In this document: in pieces, positions 1 through 8,154 of the stretch
How positions within the stretch are numbered: position 1 is the first letter of the stretch
Layout of the letters: every line of letters starts with the position of its first letter
Source of the DNA: Bacteroidota bacterium
GTDB taxonomy: Bacteria > Bacteroidota > Bacteroidia > Bacteroidales > Bacteroidaceae
Direction: 5' to 3'
DNA: 64,000 nt
NCBI GenBank assembly: GCA_023425865.1
Contig: JAFABV010000028.1
Span: 120,512 to 184,511 of the forward strand
Notes under the pieces: generated by a model
What the model was told of the DNA's origin: nothing
The model's input: the letters and a program-made list of their open reading frames with translations, nothing else
Databases searched by the model: none
Position numbers and translations under genes: made by a program

Positions 1-450
1 CGTCTCAAAGGTTCGAAGACCAAGAGCAAAGTGGTGATTCTACTCACCGACGGCAGTAACAACATGGGGGATATTTCGCCCATGACAGCCGCCCAGATTG
101 CACGCTCATTAGGTATCAGGGTCTATACTATAGGTGTGGGCACTAATAAGGTGGCGCGCTATCCCATGCCTGTGGCCGGAACCATACAATATGTCAATAT
201 ACCTGTTGAGATTGACACCAAGACGCTTAGTGACATCGCCGCCACTACACAGGGCAATTTCTATCGGGCCACCAATAATCAGGAGCTCAAACAGATTTAT
301 CGTGACATCGACAAGTTAGAGAAGACCCGTATGAATGTCACGAAGTTCTCAAAGCGTTATGAGGCTTACCAACCCTTTGCCATCGCCGCGCTGATTTGTC
401 TGTTGCTCGAAATTCTGTTGCGTAACACCTATCTGCGTCGCCTGCCATAA
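1..450 (+). CDS. batA: BatA-like vWA protein, C-terminal part
   Basis: C-terminal portion of a von Willebrand factor A (vWA) protein of the Bacteroides aerotolerance (Bat) family. The frame is open from base 1, so the start and the DxSxS metal site lie before the window. Visible are the LLTDG strand of the vWA fold (fragment residues 14-18) and one C-terminal membrane helix around FAIAALICLLLEILL. Another vWA gene follows after 27 bases, the usual batA-batB order in Bacteroidota, where a moxR ATPase and a DUF58 gene normally lie just upstream. Calling it BatA rather than another vWA protein rests on this order. The role in oxygen or stress tolerance is family knowledge, not seen here. Confidence 0.85.
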   Translation, partial: RLKGSKTKSKVVILLTDGSNNMGDISPMTAAQIARSLGIRVYTIGVGTNKVARYPMPVAGTIQYVNIPVEIDTKTLSDIAATTQGNFYRATNNQELKQIYRDIDKLEKTRMNVTKFSKRYEAYQPFAIAALICLLLEILLRNTYLRRLP

Positions 451-477
451 CGCGTGCACCCTCTATGACTGATACAT

Positions 478-1512
478 ATGCTTAGATTCGAAGATTCCAT
501 ATATCTCTGGCTTTTGCTGCTGATACCCATCCTGGTGTTGCTTTGGCTCATCATGGTGAGGGTGCAGCGTCGACGTCTGCGTCGTTTTGGCGATATGGCG
601 TTGATCAAGGCGCTCATGCCCGATGTCTCGACTCATCGTCCCATGGTCAAGTTCGTATTGCTGCTTGCCATGCTTGCCGTGCTTATTCTCATGCTGGCTC
701 GGCCACAGATGGGAACCAAGGTGTCGCAGGAAAAGCGCAATGGAATTGAGGCCATCATCTGTATGGACATTTCCAACTCTATGAAGGCAGAGGATGTCGT
801 ACCGAGCCGGTTGGATAAAAGCAAGATGCTGGTAGAGAATCTTGTCGATCATTTCACCAACGACAAGGTAGGGTTGGTGGTCTTCGCTGGCGATGCCTAT
901 GTGCAGTTGCCTATCACCAGTGACTACGTTTCTGCCAAGATGTTCTTGCAAAACATAGATCCTTCACTCATCGAGACACAAGGTACCGACGTCGCGCGTG
1001 CCATCGATGTGGCAATGCATAGCTTTACCCAGCAGCAGAAAGTGGGACGTGCCATCATTGTCATTACCGACGGTGAGGATCATGAAGGTGGCGCCCTGGA
1101 GGCAGCCCTGGAGGCAAAGAAGAAGGGCATCAATGTCTTCATCCTTGGCGTAGGCGACCCCAAGGGCGCGCCAATACCCGATGGGCACGGTGGATATATG
1201 ACAGACGCAAGTGGCCAGACGGTCATGTCGAGGCTCAACGAACAGATGTGTCAGGATATTGCCAAAGCTGGAAGCGGTACCTATATCCATGTTGACAATA
1301 CCTCTGATGCGCAGGAGCAGCTCAATGCCAGTCTTACGCGCTTGCAGAAGGGTGAGACCAGTTCGTTGATTTACAGTGAGTACGACGAGCAGTTTCAGGC
1401 GTTCGGCCTTATTGTCATCCTGCTGATGATCATCGAGGTCTGCATTCTTGAAGCCCGCAATCCGCTGTTGAAGAACGTAAGGTTGTTTAAAAGAAGACTT
1501 CCCAAGGCATGA
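478..1512 (+). CDS. batB: BatB, membrane vWA protein
   Basis: Inner-membrane vWA protein of 344 residues. Two hydrophobic helices lie at about residues 10-27 and 57-73, then a vWA domain whose metal site DISNS (DxSxS) is at residues 97-101 and whose second strand ends in VITDGEDHEGG. A last helix near residues 308-325 anchors the C-terminus, so the vWA domain should face the periplasm. Its stop overlaps the start of batC as ATGA, indicating translational coupling. vWA domains of this family are thought to bind partner proteins; BatB is placed in a complex with BatA, BatC and BatE in the Bat model. The exact biochemical role remains unknown. Confidence 0.92.
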   Translation: MLRFEDSIYLWLLLLIPILVLLWLIMVRVQRRRLRRFGDMALIKALMPDVSTHRPMVKFVLLLAMLAVLILMLARPQMGTKVSQEKRNGIEAIICMDISNSMKAEDVVPSRLDKSKMLVENLVDHFTNDKVGLVVFAGDAYVQLPITSDYVSAKMFLQNIDPSLIETQGTDVARAIDVAMHSFTQQQKVGRAIIVITDGEDHEGGALEAALEAKKKGINVFILGVGDPKGAPIPDGHGGYMTDASGQTVMSRLNEQMCQDIAKAGSGTYIHVDNTSDAQEQLNASLTRLQKGETSSLIYSEYDEQFQAFGLIVILLMIIEVCILEARNPLLKNVRLFKRRLPKA

Positions 1513-2201
1513 AGAGATTCGCATACATATTAATTTCCCTTGTTTGCATGTTCAGCGCGCTGCCGCTGCAGGCACAGTCTGACCGCCAGTTCATTCGTAA
1601 TGGCAACAAGCTGTTCCGTCAGCAAAACTATGCCAAGGCAGAAATAGAATATCGCAAGGCACTTGGCAAGAATGCCCGCAACACACAGGCCATGTATAAT
1701 CTGGGCTGTGCCTTAATGCAACAGCAGAAAGACTCTGCCGCTATTGTACAGTTTGAGGCTGCGGGCAAGAGCGAGAGCGCCAAGCTGCGTAAGGCCATGG
1801 TGTACCATAATATAGGTGTCATCTGTCAGGGACATCAGATGTATGGCGAGGCGATAGAGGCCTACAAGGAAAGTCTCCGCAATAATCCCAACGATCATGA
1901 GACACGTTATAACCTGGCCTTGTGCAAGCGCCTACAGAAAAAGCAAAAGCAGAATGGCGGGGGAGGAGACAAGAACAAAGACAACAAAGACAAGAATAAT
2001 CAGAATAAAGATAAGAAGGACAATAATAAGCAGCAAGACAAGCAAGACCAGCAACAGAAGCAGCAGCCCAAAGACCAGATGAGCAAGGAAAACGCTGAGC
2101 AGTTGCTTAACTATGCGGTCCAGGCGGAGAAAGCTACTCAGCAGCGTATGAAACAACAGCAACAACAGCCACAGCGCCGTCGTCTGCAAAAGAATTGGTA
2201 A
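1509..2201 (+). CDS. batC: BatC, TPR protein with charged tail
   Basis: Exported or periplasm-facing tetratricopeptide-repeat protein of 230 residues. A signal peptide of about 22 residues ends near LPLQAQ. TPR units follow at roughly residues 25-140 (for example AMYNLGCALMQQ and ETRYNLALCKRLQ). Residues 143-205 are a low-complexity linker almost entirely of K, N, D and Q, giving an A-rich coding strand from about 1936 to 2180. The start overlaps the batB stop. TPR domains act as protein-protein scaffolds, so this is probably the adaptor among the Bat vWA proteins. The 3' end meets batD closely. Confidence 0.9.
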   Translation: MKRFAYILISLVCMFSALPLQAQSDRQFIRNGNKLFRQQNYAKAEIEYRKALGKNARNTQAMYNLGCALMQQQKDSAAIVQFEAAGKSESAKLRKAMVYHNIGVICQGHQMYGEAIEAYKESLRNNPNDHETRYNLALCKRLQKKQKQNGGGGDKNKDNKDKNNQNKDKKDNNKQQDKQDQQQKQQPKDQMSKENAEQLLNYAVQAEKATQQRMKQQQQQPQRRRLQKNW

Positions 2202-2212
2202 GGATTCACATC

Positions 2213-4039
2213 ATGACAGGTCGTAGTTTACATATCGCTTTTTTGTTATTGACGTTGATACTTGGTGTCTGCTCTACAGAGGCCCAGATTATCGTCAACG
2301 TACCTTCGCGCGTGGCTGCGGGAGAGAATTTCAGGCTATCCTATACCATCAATACCCAAGATGTGGAAGACTTCAGGGCTGGAAATATCCCTGAGGGACT
2401 TGAAGTCATCGCCGGGCCTTACACCTCACAGCAGTCGAGCTACCAGATGGTCAACGGGCATACCAGCAGTTCGTCTTCCATCACTTTTACCTACACGCTC
2501 TATGCAGCCAAGAATGGCACATATACCATTCCAGCGGCCCACGCCAAGATCAAGGGCCAGCATGTAGCCTCGCGCTCGGCAAAGGTTACGGTGTCAGGGC
2601 AGGCGTCGAATAATGGCGGAGCGCCCAAGATGCACGATGATGATCGCGCGGAATCGCAGATGCGTGCCGCTGGCTCTCCCATATCAGGTAACGACTTGTT
2701 TATCAAAGTCACGGCCGACAAGCGACGTGTGCATGAGCAAGAGCCGGTATTGTTAACCTATAAGGTCTATACCTTACTCGACCTTACCCAGCTCGATGGC
2801 AAGATGCCCGACCTTACGGGATTCCACTCCCAGGAGATACCTTTGCCGCAGCAAAAGAACTTCCAGATTGAGCGTGTTAAGGGCAGGGCCTACCGTACGG
2901 TGACATGGAGCCAGTATCTCATGTATCCGCAAATGACCGGTAAGTTAAATATTCCGAGTATCACCTTCAAGGGTATCGTGGTACAGCAGAATCGCTCGGT
3001 AGATCCTTTCGAGGCTTTCTTCAATGGCGGTTCGGGCTATGTGGAGGTGAAGCGCGAAATTGTTGCGCCGGGACTTACCATACAGGTTGACCCGTTGCCT
3101 GCCAAGCCTGCCGATTTCTCGGGTGGGGTAGGACGTTTCAGTATGTCGGCGCAGTTGAGCAAGACCACGGTCAAAGCCGGAGAGCCCGTGACGCTGCGTG
3201 TCGTGGTCAGCGGTACAGGTAATCTCAAACTGATCAAGCAGCCTATTGTCAATTTCCCTAAAGACTTTGACAAGTACGACCCCAAAATTACCGACAAGAC
3301 CAAGCTTACCACGGCTGGAGTCGGTGGCAATATGGTATACGACTTCCTTGTTGTTCCACGCAACCAAGGACAGTTTACCATTCCGGAGGTATCGCTTACC
3401 TATTATGATACTCAGGCCAATGCCTACAAGACTGTCAAGACCAAGCCCTTTACCCTCACGGTGACACCTGGCGATGGCAAGAACACTTCGGCTACCTACG
3501 ACTCGCCTAAAGATTACGACATACGTGGCATCAAAGAAGGCGATGTCAGGTCTATGGTCGCTAACCAGGGATTCTTTGGCAGTACCTTCTATTGGGTCAG
3601 TCTGCTCATTCCATTGCTGGCTTTTGTCATCTTGCTGATAGTGTTCCGCAAGCGTGCCCTCAATAATGCTGATGTGGTGAAGATGCGTGGCAAACACGCT
3701 AACAAGATGGCGCGCAAGCGCTTGAAGAAAGCCAGTCAACTGATGTTTATGGGGCATTCAAATGAGTTCTATGATGAGGTGCTCCGTGCCCTGTGGGGAT
3801 ATGTGAGCTATAAGCTCAACATTCCGGTCGAAGAGTTGTCACGCGAGAACATACACGACCAGTTGGCAAACCGTCGGGTAGACGACGTCACGATCCAGCG
3901 CTTCCTTTCCGCACTCGACGAGTGTGAGTTTGAAAGGTATGCTCCTGGCGACCCCTCGGGTAATATGGAGAAGACTTTCAACTCTGCGATAACTGCTATT
4001 ACAGAGATAGAAAACGTAATGAAGAGGACGAAGAAATGA
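2213..4039 (+). CDS. batD: BatD, oxygen-tolerance membrane protein
   Basis: 608-residue protein of the BatD family. A signal peptide (SLHIAFLLLTLILGVCSTEAQ) is followed by a long extracytoplasmic part of beta-rich Ig-like domains, one membrane helix around WVSLLIPLLAFVILLIVF, and a cytoplasmic helical tail of about 130 residues. I chose ATG at 2213, which has AAGGA at 2200-2204 eight bases upstream; a TTG at 2195 in the same frame would add six residues before the signal peptide. The stop overlaps the batE start as ATGA. The family is tied to stress tolerance in Bacteroides and Leptospira, and its reaction, if any, is unknown. Confidence 0.9.
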   Translation: MTGRSLHIAFLLLTLILGVCSTEAQIIVNVPSRVAAGENFRLSYTINTQDVEDFRAGNIPEGLEVIAGPYTSQQSSYQMVNGHTSSSSSITFTYTLYAAKNGTYTIPAAHAKIKGQHVASRSAKVTVSGQASNNGGAPKMHDDDRAESQMRAAGSPISGNDLFIKVTADKRRVHEQEPVLLTYKVYTLLDLTQLDGKMPDLTGFHSQEIPLPQQKNFQIERVKGRAYRTVTWSQYLMYPQMTGKLNIPSITFKGIVVQQNRSVDPFEAFFNGGSGYVEVKREIVAPGLTIQVDPLPAKPADFSGGVGRFSMSAQLSKTTVKAGEPVTLRVVVSGTGNLKLIKQPIVNFPKDFDKYDPKITDKTKLTTAGVGGNMVYDFLVVPRNQGQFTIPEVSLTYYDTQANAYKTVKTKPFTLTVTPGDGKNTSATYDSPKDYDIRGIKEGDVRSMVANQGFFGSTFYWVSLLIPLLAFVILLIVFRKRALNNADVVKMRGKHANKMARKRLKKASQLMFMGHSNEFYDEVLRALWGYVSYKLNIPVEELSRENIHDQLANRRVDDVTIQRFLSALDECEFERYAPGDPSGNMEKTFNSAITAITEIENVMKRTKK

Positions 4040-4818
4040 AAATACTGCATATACGCTGTCAATCGGCACACCTCATGGCACTCGTGCTGCTGATGGCTGC
4101 CATCATCACATTGCCCATGCCTGCGTTCTGCATTACCAAGACCGATGCCGACCGCGCATATAAACAGGGTAACTTTCAGCAGGCCATTACCGATTACCGT
4201 GAACTGCTTGGTCACGGGCAGTCGGCCGAGTTGTACTATAATCTTGGTAACGCTTTCTATCGTACCGACAGCCTCACTCAGGCCATCTTGGCCTATGAGC
4301 GTGCGGCTCTGCTGTCGCCTGGCGATCCCGATATCCGCTTCAACCTGCAGTTTGCCCGGTCGAAGACAATTGATAAGATCACTCCCAGAAGCCAGATGTT
4401 TTTTGTGTCATGGTATTGGAGCATAGTCAATTTAACTGGAGTAGACAGTTGGGCGAAGATAGGCATTGCGGCTATCGTGGCTGCCTTGCTCCTGATGCTG
4501 GCTTATCTTTTCGCCTCTCATCTGTCGGTTCGTAAGGCAGGTTTCTTCGGTAGTGTCATCTTCTTGATTGTTTTCCTTCTTTCCGGCCTGTTTGCATGGC
4601 AGCAGAAACAGTTGCTCGAACGTCACTGCGGAGCCATTATCACGGCGCCTTCGGTAGGTGTGAAGGATACACCGGTGAAAAGTACTGCCGATGATTTTGT
4701 GCTTCACGAGGGCACCCGTGTTGATATTACCGACCGTGGCGTGAAAGGATGGTACGGTATACGGGTGGCTGACGGCCGTGAGGGGTGGATTCCTGTGGAC
4801 CGTGTAGAACTCATATAA
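4036..4818 (+). CDS. batE: BatE, TPR and SH3 domain protein
   Basis: 260-residue last member of the Bat set. After a signal-like helix (about residues 12-33) come TPR units (AELYYNLGNAFYRTDSL and ILAYERAALLSPGDPDIRF), two membrane helices at about residues 140-160 and 175-190, and a C-terminal bacterial SH3-like domain ending in REGWIPVDRVELI. Such SH3 domains often bind peptides or cell wall. The gene starts inside the batD stop codon and is followed 12 bases later by the PAP2 gene. The architecture (TPR, helices, SH3) is the usual one for BatE in Bacteroidota. Confidence 0.9.
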   Translation: MKILHIRCQSAHLMALVLLMAAIITLPMPAFCITKTDADRAYKQGNFQQAITDYRELLGHGQSAELYYNLGNAFYRTDSLTQAILAYERAALLSPGDPDIRFNLQFARSKTIDKITPRSQMFFVSWYWSIVNLTGVDSWAKIGIAAIVAALLLMLAYLFASHLSVRKAGFFGSVIFLIVFLLSGLFAWQQKQLLERHCGAIITAPSVGVKDTPVKSTADDFVLHEGTRVDITDRGVKGWYGIRVADGREGWIPVDRVELI

Positions 4819-4829
4819 TCCGCCTTACG

Positions 4830-5531
4830 ATGTTAGAACGTCTCATCGCATTAGATCAAGAATTGCTGATGTGGTTTAATGGCAGCGATTCCTTGTTTAC
4901 CGACCGTTTGGCTGAGGCTCTTACGGCCGGTGTAGTGTGGATTCCCCTCTATGTGGCATTATTCTATCTTGTCCTGAAAAACAATGAGACAATGCTCCAG
5001 ATAGGCATCATCATGGGTTGTGCCCTGCTATGTATTTTGCTGGCCGATGGTATGGCCGATGGTATCGTCAAACCGCTCGTTCAGCGTCCACGCCCCTGCA
5101 ATGACCCCATACTCAAGTACATGGTCGACGTGGTGGATAACCATAGGGAGAAATCATTCAGTTTCTTCTCGGCCCACGCGGCAAACACCATGTCGTTGGC
5201 GGTGTTTTTTAGTTTGCTTGTGCGCAACAAGGTGTTAACCGTCAGCTTGGTCATTTGGTCGCTTGTCAACTGTTGGACCCGTCTGTACCTTGGCCTTCAC
5301 TATCCGGGTGACATCCTGTGTGGCTTGCTCTGGGGCGTGATGGCAGGCGGAATCAGCTACGTGGTTTTCCACCGCATTTATTTCAAAGTCAGTCCCGACC
5401 TCAACTACGTATCATCGCAATATACGCATACGGGCTATAGCATCTTGGATATCGACACCGTTGTGGCGGTCATGGTATTCACGGTCGCGGCGGCCATGAT
5501 ATGGAGCCTGTATACCGTGGGACTGTATTAA
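4830..5531 (+). CDS. PAP2-family membrane phosphatase
   Basis: 233-residue integral membrane phosphatase of the PAP2 superfamily, likely acting on a lipid phosphate such as undecaprenyl pyrophosphate or phosphatidylglycerol phosphate at the outer face of the inner membrane. The three signature motifs are KPLVQRPRP, FFSAHAANT and RLYLGLHYPGD; the second has Ala where most members have Gly (SAH for SGH), while the His is kept. Five or six hydrophobic helices are visible. I chose ATG 4830 (MLERLIALDQELL), as homologs start at this point; an earlier in-frame ATG at 4785 lies inside batE. Substrate cannot be told from sequence. It appears to be co-transcribed with bat genes and queA. Confidence 0.88.
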   Translation: MLERLIALDQELLMWFNGSDSLFTDRLAEALTAGVVWIPLYVALFYLVLKNNETMLQIGIIMGCALLCILLADGMADGIVKPLVQRPRPCNDPILKYMVDVVDNHREKSFSFFSAHAANTMSLAVFFSLLVRNKVLTVSLVIWSLVNCWTRLYLGLHYPGDILCGLLWGVMAGGISYVVFHRIYFKVSPDLNYVSSQYTHTGYSILDIDTVVAVMVFTVAAAMIWSLYTVGLY

Positions 5532-5548
5532 CACATACTGACAATCTT

Positions 5549-6814
5549 ATGGATACGAAACACATACACATTAGTGATTATCAATACGATCTCCCCGATG
5601 AGCGCATAGCCAAGTTCCCACTTGCGCAGCGCGACCAAAGCAAACTTCTGCTATACAAGCACGGTGAGGTCAGCGAAGACGTTTTCCGCCATCTTTCCAA
5701 CTATCTGCCGCAGGGCGCGCTGATGGTATTCAACAATACCCGCGTCATTCAGGCACGAATGCACTTCCGCAAGGAGACAGGCGCCCTTATCGAGGTGTTT
5801 CTCATGGAGCCTGCCGCGCCAGCCGATTATGAACAGATGTTCCAGACCACTGGGCGTTGCAGTTGGCTTTGCATGGTGGGCAACCTGAAGAAGTGGAAAG
5901 ACGGCAGTCTGAACCGCAGTTTTGAAATCAAAGGGCACCGCCTGACGCTAACGTCTACACTCGACCGCGAACTCACCGGACAAAAAGGTGGAGGCACTAA
6001 CTACTGGATCAACTTCACATGGGACAACCCGCAGGTCAACTTTGCGGAGATACTCGAAGCGGTGGGCGAACTGCCTATCCCTCCTTATCTGAATCGTGAG
6101 ACCCAGGAGAGCGACAAGACCACTTACCAGACGGTATATTCTAAGGTTAAAGGCAGCGTTGCCGCTCCTACGGCCGGACTGCATTTCACGCCTGAGGTGC
6201 TCGCTGACCTTGACCAGCATGGCATCATGCGCGACGAGGTGACGCTGCACGTGGGTGCCGGCACCTTCAAGCCCGTGAAGTCGGAGGAAATCGAAGACCA
6301 CCACATGCATACCGAGTACATCGTGGTTCATCGTCACACCTTCGAGCGTCTGTTGCAGCACCATGGAGAGGCCGTGGCTGTAGGAACGACGAGTGTACGA
6401 ACACTGGAAAGCCTTTATTACATGGGCGTGAAGTTGGCGATGAATCCCTCGCTCACCGACGACGACCTGCATGTGAACCAGTGGGAGCCTTACGACTTGC
6501 CTCACGATGACCAGGGCTTGGTGCTTGTCGACGGCACTCCCGTGACTGTGGAGCAGTCATTGCGCCACCTGCTGGATTATCTCGACCGCGAGGGTATTGA
6601 TGCCCTACATTCGAGCACGCAGATCATCATAGCCCCGGGCTATACGTATAAGATTGTGAAGATGCTCATCACCAATTTCCATCAACCGCAGAGTACACTC
6701 CTGCTGTTGGTGAGCGCCTTCCTCAAAGGCGACTGGCGCAAGGTTTACGACTACGCGCTGAGCCACGATTTCCGATTCCTGAGCTATGGCGACTCGAGTC
6801 TGCTCATACCCTAA
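5549..6814 (+). CDS. queA: QueA, tRNA preQ1 ribosyltransferase-isomerase
   Basis: S-adenosylmethionine:tRNA ribosyltransferase-isomerase, 421 residues. It transfers and rearranges the ribosyl part of AdoMet onto preQ1 at the wobble position of tRNAs with GUN anticodons, giving epoxyqueuosine. Family signatures visible are YDLPDERIAKFPLAQRD at the N-terminus, MVFNNTRVIQARM, the AAPTAGLHFT motif, VTLHVGAGTFKPVK and ITNFHQPQSTLLLLVSAF. ATG 5549 is chosen because homologs begin close to the YDLP motif and earlier codons lie in the PAP2 gene. A queG gene for the last step of the pathway is at 59021. No preQ1 riboswitch is seen, as the gene sits within an operon. Confidence 0.95.
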   Translation: MDTKHIHISDYQYDLPDERIAKFPLAQRDQSKLLLYKHGEVSEDVFRHLSNYLPQGALMVFNNTRVIQARMHFRKETGALIEVFLMEPAAPADYEQMFQTTGRCSWLCMVGNLKKWKDGSLNRSFEIKGHRLTLTSTLDRELTGQKGGGTNYWINFTWDNPQVNFAEILEAVGELPIPPYLNRETQESDKTTYQTVYSKVKGSVAAPTAGLHFTPEVLADLDQHGIMRDEVTLHVGAGTFKPVKSEEIEDHHMHTEYIVVHRHTFERLLQHHGEAVAVGTTSVRTLESLYYMGVKLAMNPSLTDDDLHVNQWEPYDLPHDDQGLVLVDGTPVTVEQSLRHLLDYLDREGIDALHSSTQIIIAPGYTYKIVKMLITNFHQPQSTLLLLVSAFLKGDWRKVYDYALSHDFRFLSYGDSSLLIP

Positions 6815-6838
6815 CCCCATCACCACAATACACCTGAT

Positions 6839-8054
6839 ATGAAAATAGGAGATAAAGTAAACTTCCTGCGTGAGACCGGCGGCGGTAAAGTGGCCGGTTT
6901 CCAAGGCAAGAATATCGTCTTGGTAGAAGACGAAGACGGATTTCAGATACCCATGCCCGTCAACGAGGTTGTTGTCGTGGACAGCGACGACTACAGCACG
7001 GCATCTATCATCAATAAGCGCGCTGAGGCTGATGAACGCAAGGCCGAGGAGACTCCGCTGCAACGTGGAGGAAGGTCGGTAAGTGCCATGATGCGCGACG
7101 GGCAAGAAGAAACGGTCGACATGACGGTGGAGGATGTCATCGACGATACCAAAGAAGTGACCTTCAGGCCCCAAGCGGAGGAGCGCAAGGGCGGCAACCA
7201 GCTCACCGCGCTGCTGGCATTTGTTCCTACCAATGGGCACGTGTTGGCCGACCCGCATTTAGACCTTTACTTTGTCAACGACAGCAACTACTATATGCAG
7301 TACACCTTTCTCGTGGCTGAGGGCAATAGCTGGACTGTTCAGGCGCGAGGTGAGGTGGCACCCAATACCAAGCTCTTTATAGAGGAGGTGGGGCGCGAGC
7401 AGATCAACCATCTCGACCGGGTGGCAGTGCAACTCATCGCCTACAAGCACGACAAGCCTTTCATCCTCAAACCTGCCGTCGACGTGCAGATGCGTATCGA
7501 CCCCATGAAGTTCTATAAGCAGCATGCCTTCGAGGATAACGACTTCTTTGAACAGCCAGCCTTGCTTTACACCATTATAGAAAACGACCAGCCGCTGCGT
7601 CCCTTGGTGGCTGACGCCAAGGCCATCAAGCGGGAGATGTATAAAAGTAACAAGGAACAGGCCGACACTCATCTTTCATCACGCCGCGACCAACTCGTAA
7701 GGCGTTACAGTGATGACCAGCTAAAGGGCAATAAGCGTCATTCTTCCTACATTCGCCATAGTGGGTTGGACGATGCCATTGTGGTAGACCTGCATGCTGA
7801 CGAAATACTTGATACCACGCAGGGTATGTCGGCTGGAGAGATACTTGAATACCAACTCAAGATTTTCCGCGAGACACTGGATGCCCATGCCGCTCACAAG
7901 GGACAGAAACTCATCTTCATCCACGGTAAGGGTGAGGGGGGGGCTGCGCAGGGCGCTGATCAATGAGCTCAACTACAAATACAAAAGCTACACTTACCAA
8001 GATGCCTCTTTTCAGGAGTACGGCTATGGCGCCACGCAGGTGGTGGTGAGGTAG
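6839..8054 (+). pseudogene. DUF2027/Smr-domain protein with frameshift in a G run
   Basis: Bacteroidota protein with an N-terminal SH3-like segment (IGDKVNFLRETGGGKVAGF), a central DUF2027 domain and a C-terminal Smr domain, whose family binds or cleaves branched or stalled nucleic acids. The Smr motif starts IFIHGKGEG and then, in a run of eight G at 7936-7943, the frame slips: as written the protein ends at 7966 after 375 residues, while the rest of the Smr domain (LRRALINELNYKYKSY, ending ATQVVV) continues one frame over to 8054. Removing one G restores a 404-residue protein with HGKGEGGLRRAL. It may be a sequencing error, a true mutation or a slippage switch. It lies 24 bases after queA and is probably in the same operon. 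Confidence 0.85.
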
Positions 8055-8067
8055 GGGCCCACCCCAG

Positions 8068-8083
8068 CCCTCCCAAGGGAGGG
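8068..8083. repeat. Short GC-rich palindrome CCCTCCC-AA-GGGAGGG
   Basis: Perfect inverted repeat of 7 bases with an AA spacer in the 100-base gap before nadE. Stretches of this kind (CCCCAGCCCTCCC followed by GGGAGGG) are common between genes in Bacteroidota. It has no T tract, so it is not a typical intrinsic terminator, though it could fold in RNA. No gene is seen in the gap. Confidence 0.6.
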
Positions 8084-8154
8084 AGAGTCTATACGGTGGG
8101 TTGGGTTATTGGCAGGTAATTAGAATAATATCCAGGCAAAAAGAAGATAACATC

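Noticed and set aside
5532..5548. preQ1 riboswitch before queA
   Set aside because: The gap to the previous gene is only 17 bases, so there is no room for one.
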